Below, one piece after another: positions 63,947-64,000 of a DNA stretch of 64,000 bases. The stretch is from Pseudomonas fluorescens (GTDB lineage: Bacteria > Pseudomonadota > Gammaproteobacteria > Pseudomonadales > Pseudomonadaceae). The notes beneath the pieces were generated by a model. It had not been told where the DNA came from and made no database searches. It was given only the letters and a program-made list of their open reading frames with translations. A program made the position numbers and the translations under genes. The stretch lies in NCBI RefSeq assembly GCF_000802965.1, contig NZ_JSAK01000015.1, positions 1 through 64,000 of the forward strand, in the 5' to 3' direction. The first letter of the stretch is position 1; the number at the start of each line of letters is the position of its first letter.

Positions 63947-64000
63947 TCATCGCCAGCAAGCCGGCTCCTGCAGGGATCACCTCAATCCTGTAGGCGCTGG
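63947..64000. repeat. REP inverted pair cut by the window end
   Basis: CATCGCCAGCAAGCCGGCTC at 63950 faces CCTGTAGGCGCTGG, which runs off the end of the window. The sequence TGCAGG for TACAGG shows slight divergence. Confidence 0.75.

Overview
The window is a chromosomal segment of a Pseudomonas of the fluorescens/putida type. This follows from gene order and protein families seen directly (gabD-gabT; desA divergent from a PAS-GGDEF-EAL gene, then oscA-sbp-cysTWA; an atsA-atsC-atsB/atsR sulfate-ester locus; tonB-exbB-exbD) and from many REP elements of several Pseudomonas classes between genes. Genes are densely packed, with many 4-base overlaps. There is one tRNA (Arg, CCG) and no prophage, transposase or CRISPR array.

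Layout. 1-4.4 kb: a small conserved gene and a TauD-type dioxygenase with its own ABC importer (organosulfur type). 4.4-5.2 kb: an orphan RHS core fragment. 5.5-10.8 kb: a LysR regulator and an EmrB/EmrA/outer-membrane-factor efflux set, with a REP pair lodged in the start of the outer membrane gene. 10.8-13.7 kb: a slipin-NfeD pair, YbaK, DUF2789 and a ParDE/RelBE-like toxin-antitoxin pair. 13.8-18.9 kb: a MarR-controlled FUSC/DUF1656/HlyD/OMF efflux operon. 19-22.7 kb: an envelope protein, a YdgA/DUF945 protein, a YbhB-like protein, a small acidic protein and tRNA-Arg. 23-27.3 kb: gabD, gabT and a REC-HDOD regulator. 27.4-31.9 kb: a PAS-GGDEF cyclase, the desA desaturase and a PAS-GGDEF-EAL protein. 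32-36.3 kb: oscA, sbp and cysTWA for sulfate import. 36.4-40.5 kb: an Mpo1-like protein, a Crp/Fnr regulator, a receiver-only response regulator, and an AraC regulator beside a second desaturase. 40.6-57.5 kb: a sulfate-ester scavenging island (atsA, atsC, atsB, atsR, atsK, two paralogous LysR regulators, a phosphonate monoesterase/sulfatase-like hydrolase, a TonB receptor, an arylsulfotransferase-family protein, tonB-exbB-exbD). 57.7-63.9 kb: an RBBP9-like hydrolase, an SfnR-like sigma-54 activator without a DNA-binding domain, a MetQ-like binding protein and a polar amino-acid ABC importer.

How it works together. About half the window reads as a sulfur-starvation regulon. Sulfate is imported by Sbp-CysTWA. 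Sulfonates or sulfate esters are imported by two SsuABC/TauABC-like systems and opened by alpha-ketoglutarate dioxygenases and formylglycine sulfatases. A TonB receptor with its own tonB-exbB-exbD could energise outer membrane uptake. MetQ-like and amino-acid-type importers probably take up sulfur-containing amino acids. Several of these transcription units share AT-rich upstream elements, including a 36-base motif found 117 and 76 bases ahead of two widely separated units, which suggests one common regulator (CysB is the obvious candidate, not shown here).

The most notable structural observations are REP-associated: a REP pair translated into the N-terminus of an outer membrane lipoprotein, a REP supplying the stop codon of the truncated SfnR-like gene, and two places where a REP and the neighbouring gene's 3' end are duplicated in tandem, one with its spacer inverted.
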